A stretch of 64,000 nt of DNA from Candidatus Tidjanibacter gallistercoris. Its GTDB lineage: Bacteria; Bacteroidota; Bacteroidia; Bacteroidales; Rikenellaceae. This document shows, one piece after another, positions 62,454 through 64,000 of this stretch. The notes below the pieces were generated by a model. That model was not told where the DNA came from and did no database searches. It saw only the letters and a list, made by a program, of their open reading frames with translations. The position numbers were made by a program, and so were the translations under genes. The number at the start of each line of letters is the position of its first letter. Within the stretch, counting starts at the first letter, position 1. The stretch spans positions 1-64,000 of the forward strand of contig DXFY01000045.1 in assembly GCA_019114205.1 (NCBI GenBank), written 5' to 3'.

Positions 62454-63004
62454 TCAGCGTTTCCGTCGCGCCTCCCGCCGCCGTCGCAATTCGGCCTTCA
62501 GCATGGTCAGCTCGCGCGCAGTCTGTCCGCCACCGAGGTGTTCTCCTCGGCCCGGCGAATCAGGTACGGCAGCACTTCCCGCACGCCGGCGTAAGGTACG
62601 TATTCGACCGCGTTGTACCCCGCGGCAGCCAGGTTGAACGAGATGTGGTCGCCCATGCCGTACAGCTGGGCGGAGAACACCCGCCCGTCGTTTCGTGCGA
62701 TTCCATGCTCGTCCGGCAGCCGCGCGAGCAGGCAGTTGCTTTGCTCGTTGTGGCTCCCCATGAAAATTTCCATCCGGTCGAGGTGGTGCATCTGGAGCGT
62801 CTCACCCCCGACGAACTGCCGGTACAGGGTAGGTTTCAACGCCCAGCCTGTCGGCAGCCGGAGCGCGGCAGCGATGCCGGCGAGCCTCTTGCCGGTCTTC
62901 ACGATTCCCGGATGCCGCATCATGCCGAAAAGCATGACGGCATTGCGCATCCCGCCGTCGCTTTTGCCGGCGAATGCGGTCGCGGTGTCGTCGAAATCCG
63001 ACAT
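62454..63004 (-). pseudogene. Proline dehydrogenase pseudogene (internal deletion and frameshift)
   Basis: The start at 63004 (MSDFDDTATAFAGK) and the first 71 residues match the N terminus of Bacteroidota proline dehydrogenases, ending at YRQFVGGETLQ. The frame then jumps straight to HHLDRMEIFMGSHNEQSN and continues with the family C terminus (FSAQLYGMGDHISFNLA, YLIRRAEENTSVAD). About 200-230 residues of the catalytic barrel, including the FAD and active-site middle part, are missing at around position 62790. Near the end the frame is lost: the open frame stops at 62507, while the +1 frame goes on as TARELTMLKAELRRRR to a stop at 62454, as in intact homologues. A single lost base explains it. 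Not expected to encode active enzyme. Confidence 0.85.
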
Positions 63005-63014
63005 GGCCGCCCTC

Positions 63015-64000
<986 letters not shown>

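Overview
This window looks like a chromosomal segment of a GC-rich member of the Bacteroidales, most likely Alistipes/Rikenellaceae-like. The evidence is Bacteroidota-type promoters (TAnnTTTG at -7, often TTG or TTTG about 20 bp upstream), few Shine-Dalgarno sequences, lipoproteins with LxGC/LTGC boxes, a PCMD-type surface lipoprotein, a PorT-like barrel, DUF2975/XRE and DUF3089 genes, PstC of the long type, and an etfBA/acyl-CoA dehydrogenase operon. The genus is an inference; no rRNA or marker phylogeny was available.

Region 1 (1-10 kb) is a phosphate-starvation locus on one strand: OprO/P-type porin, pstS, pstC, pstA, pstB, phoU, phoB, phoR. Upstream of the porin, four 7-bp direct repeats spaced exactly 11 bp apart sit just before a TAGCTTTG -7 element. 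This is the geometry of a PHO box, so the locus probably autoregulates through its own PhoB. Region 2 (10-15.6 kb) holds small minus-strand genes (VOC protein, TIGR04076-like protein, a short ORF), a membrane glycosyltransferase, bacterioferritin and an acyl-ACP thioesterase, then a plus-strand DUF2975/XRE pair with an operator-like inverted repeat over its promoter.

Region 3 (15.6-26.7 kb) has a two-module M16 peptidase, an outer-membrane protein, a class III aminotransferase next to aspartokinase, a prolyl oligopeptidase and dapD. lysC, the aminotransferase and dapD together point to diaminopimelate/lysine synthesis. Region 4 (26.7-37.8 kb) carries a PCMD lipoprotein/barrel pair, birA, pdxB, a lipoprotein, fabI, tRNA-Pro(GGG), an AI-2E family transporter, an Ig-like lipoprotein, and hpf downstream of xerC. 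Region 5 (38.7-49 kb) carries a dolichol-phosphate-mannose-synthase-like glycosyltransferase, tgt, lptG-like, aspA, a DUF3089 gene with a damaged 5' end, pckA, hemW and a GNAT gene.

Region 6 (49-64 kb) opens with a noncoding tandem array of about six 94-bp units. It continues with etfB-etfA-acyl-CoA dehydrogenase, a TPR protein plus MFS transporter, RNase R, an AsmA-like membrane protein, and a proline catabolism pair. In that pair the P5C dehydrogenase looks intact as far as visible, but the proline dehydrogenase is a pseudogene with a large internal deletion and a C-terminal frameshift.

The observations most worth a second look are the PHO-box array, the PstS-like domain inside PstC, the broken proline dehydrogenase beside an intact partner, the 94-bp array, the damaged DUF3089 gene abutting the pckA terminator, and the operator-like dyads at the DUF2975/XRE and pckA promoters. 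No insertion sequence, prophage or CRISPR array was seen.
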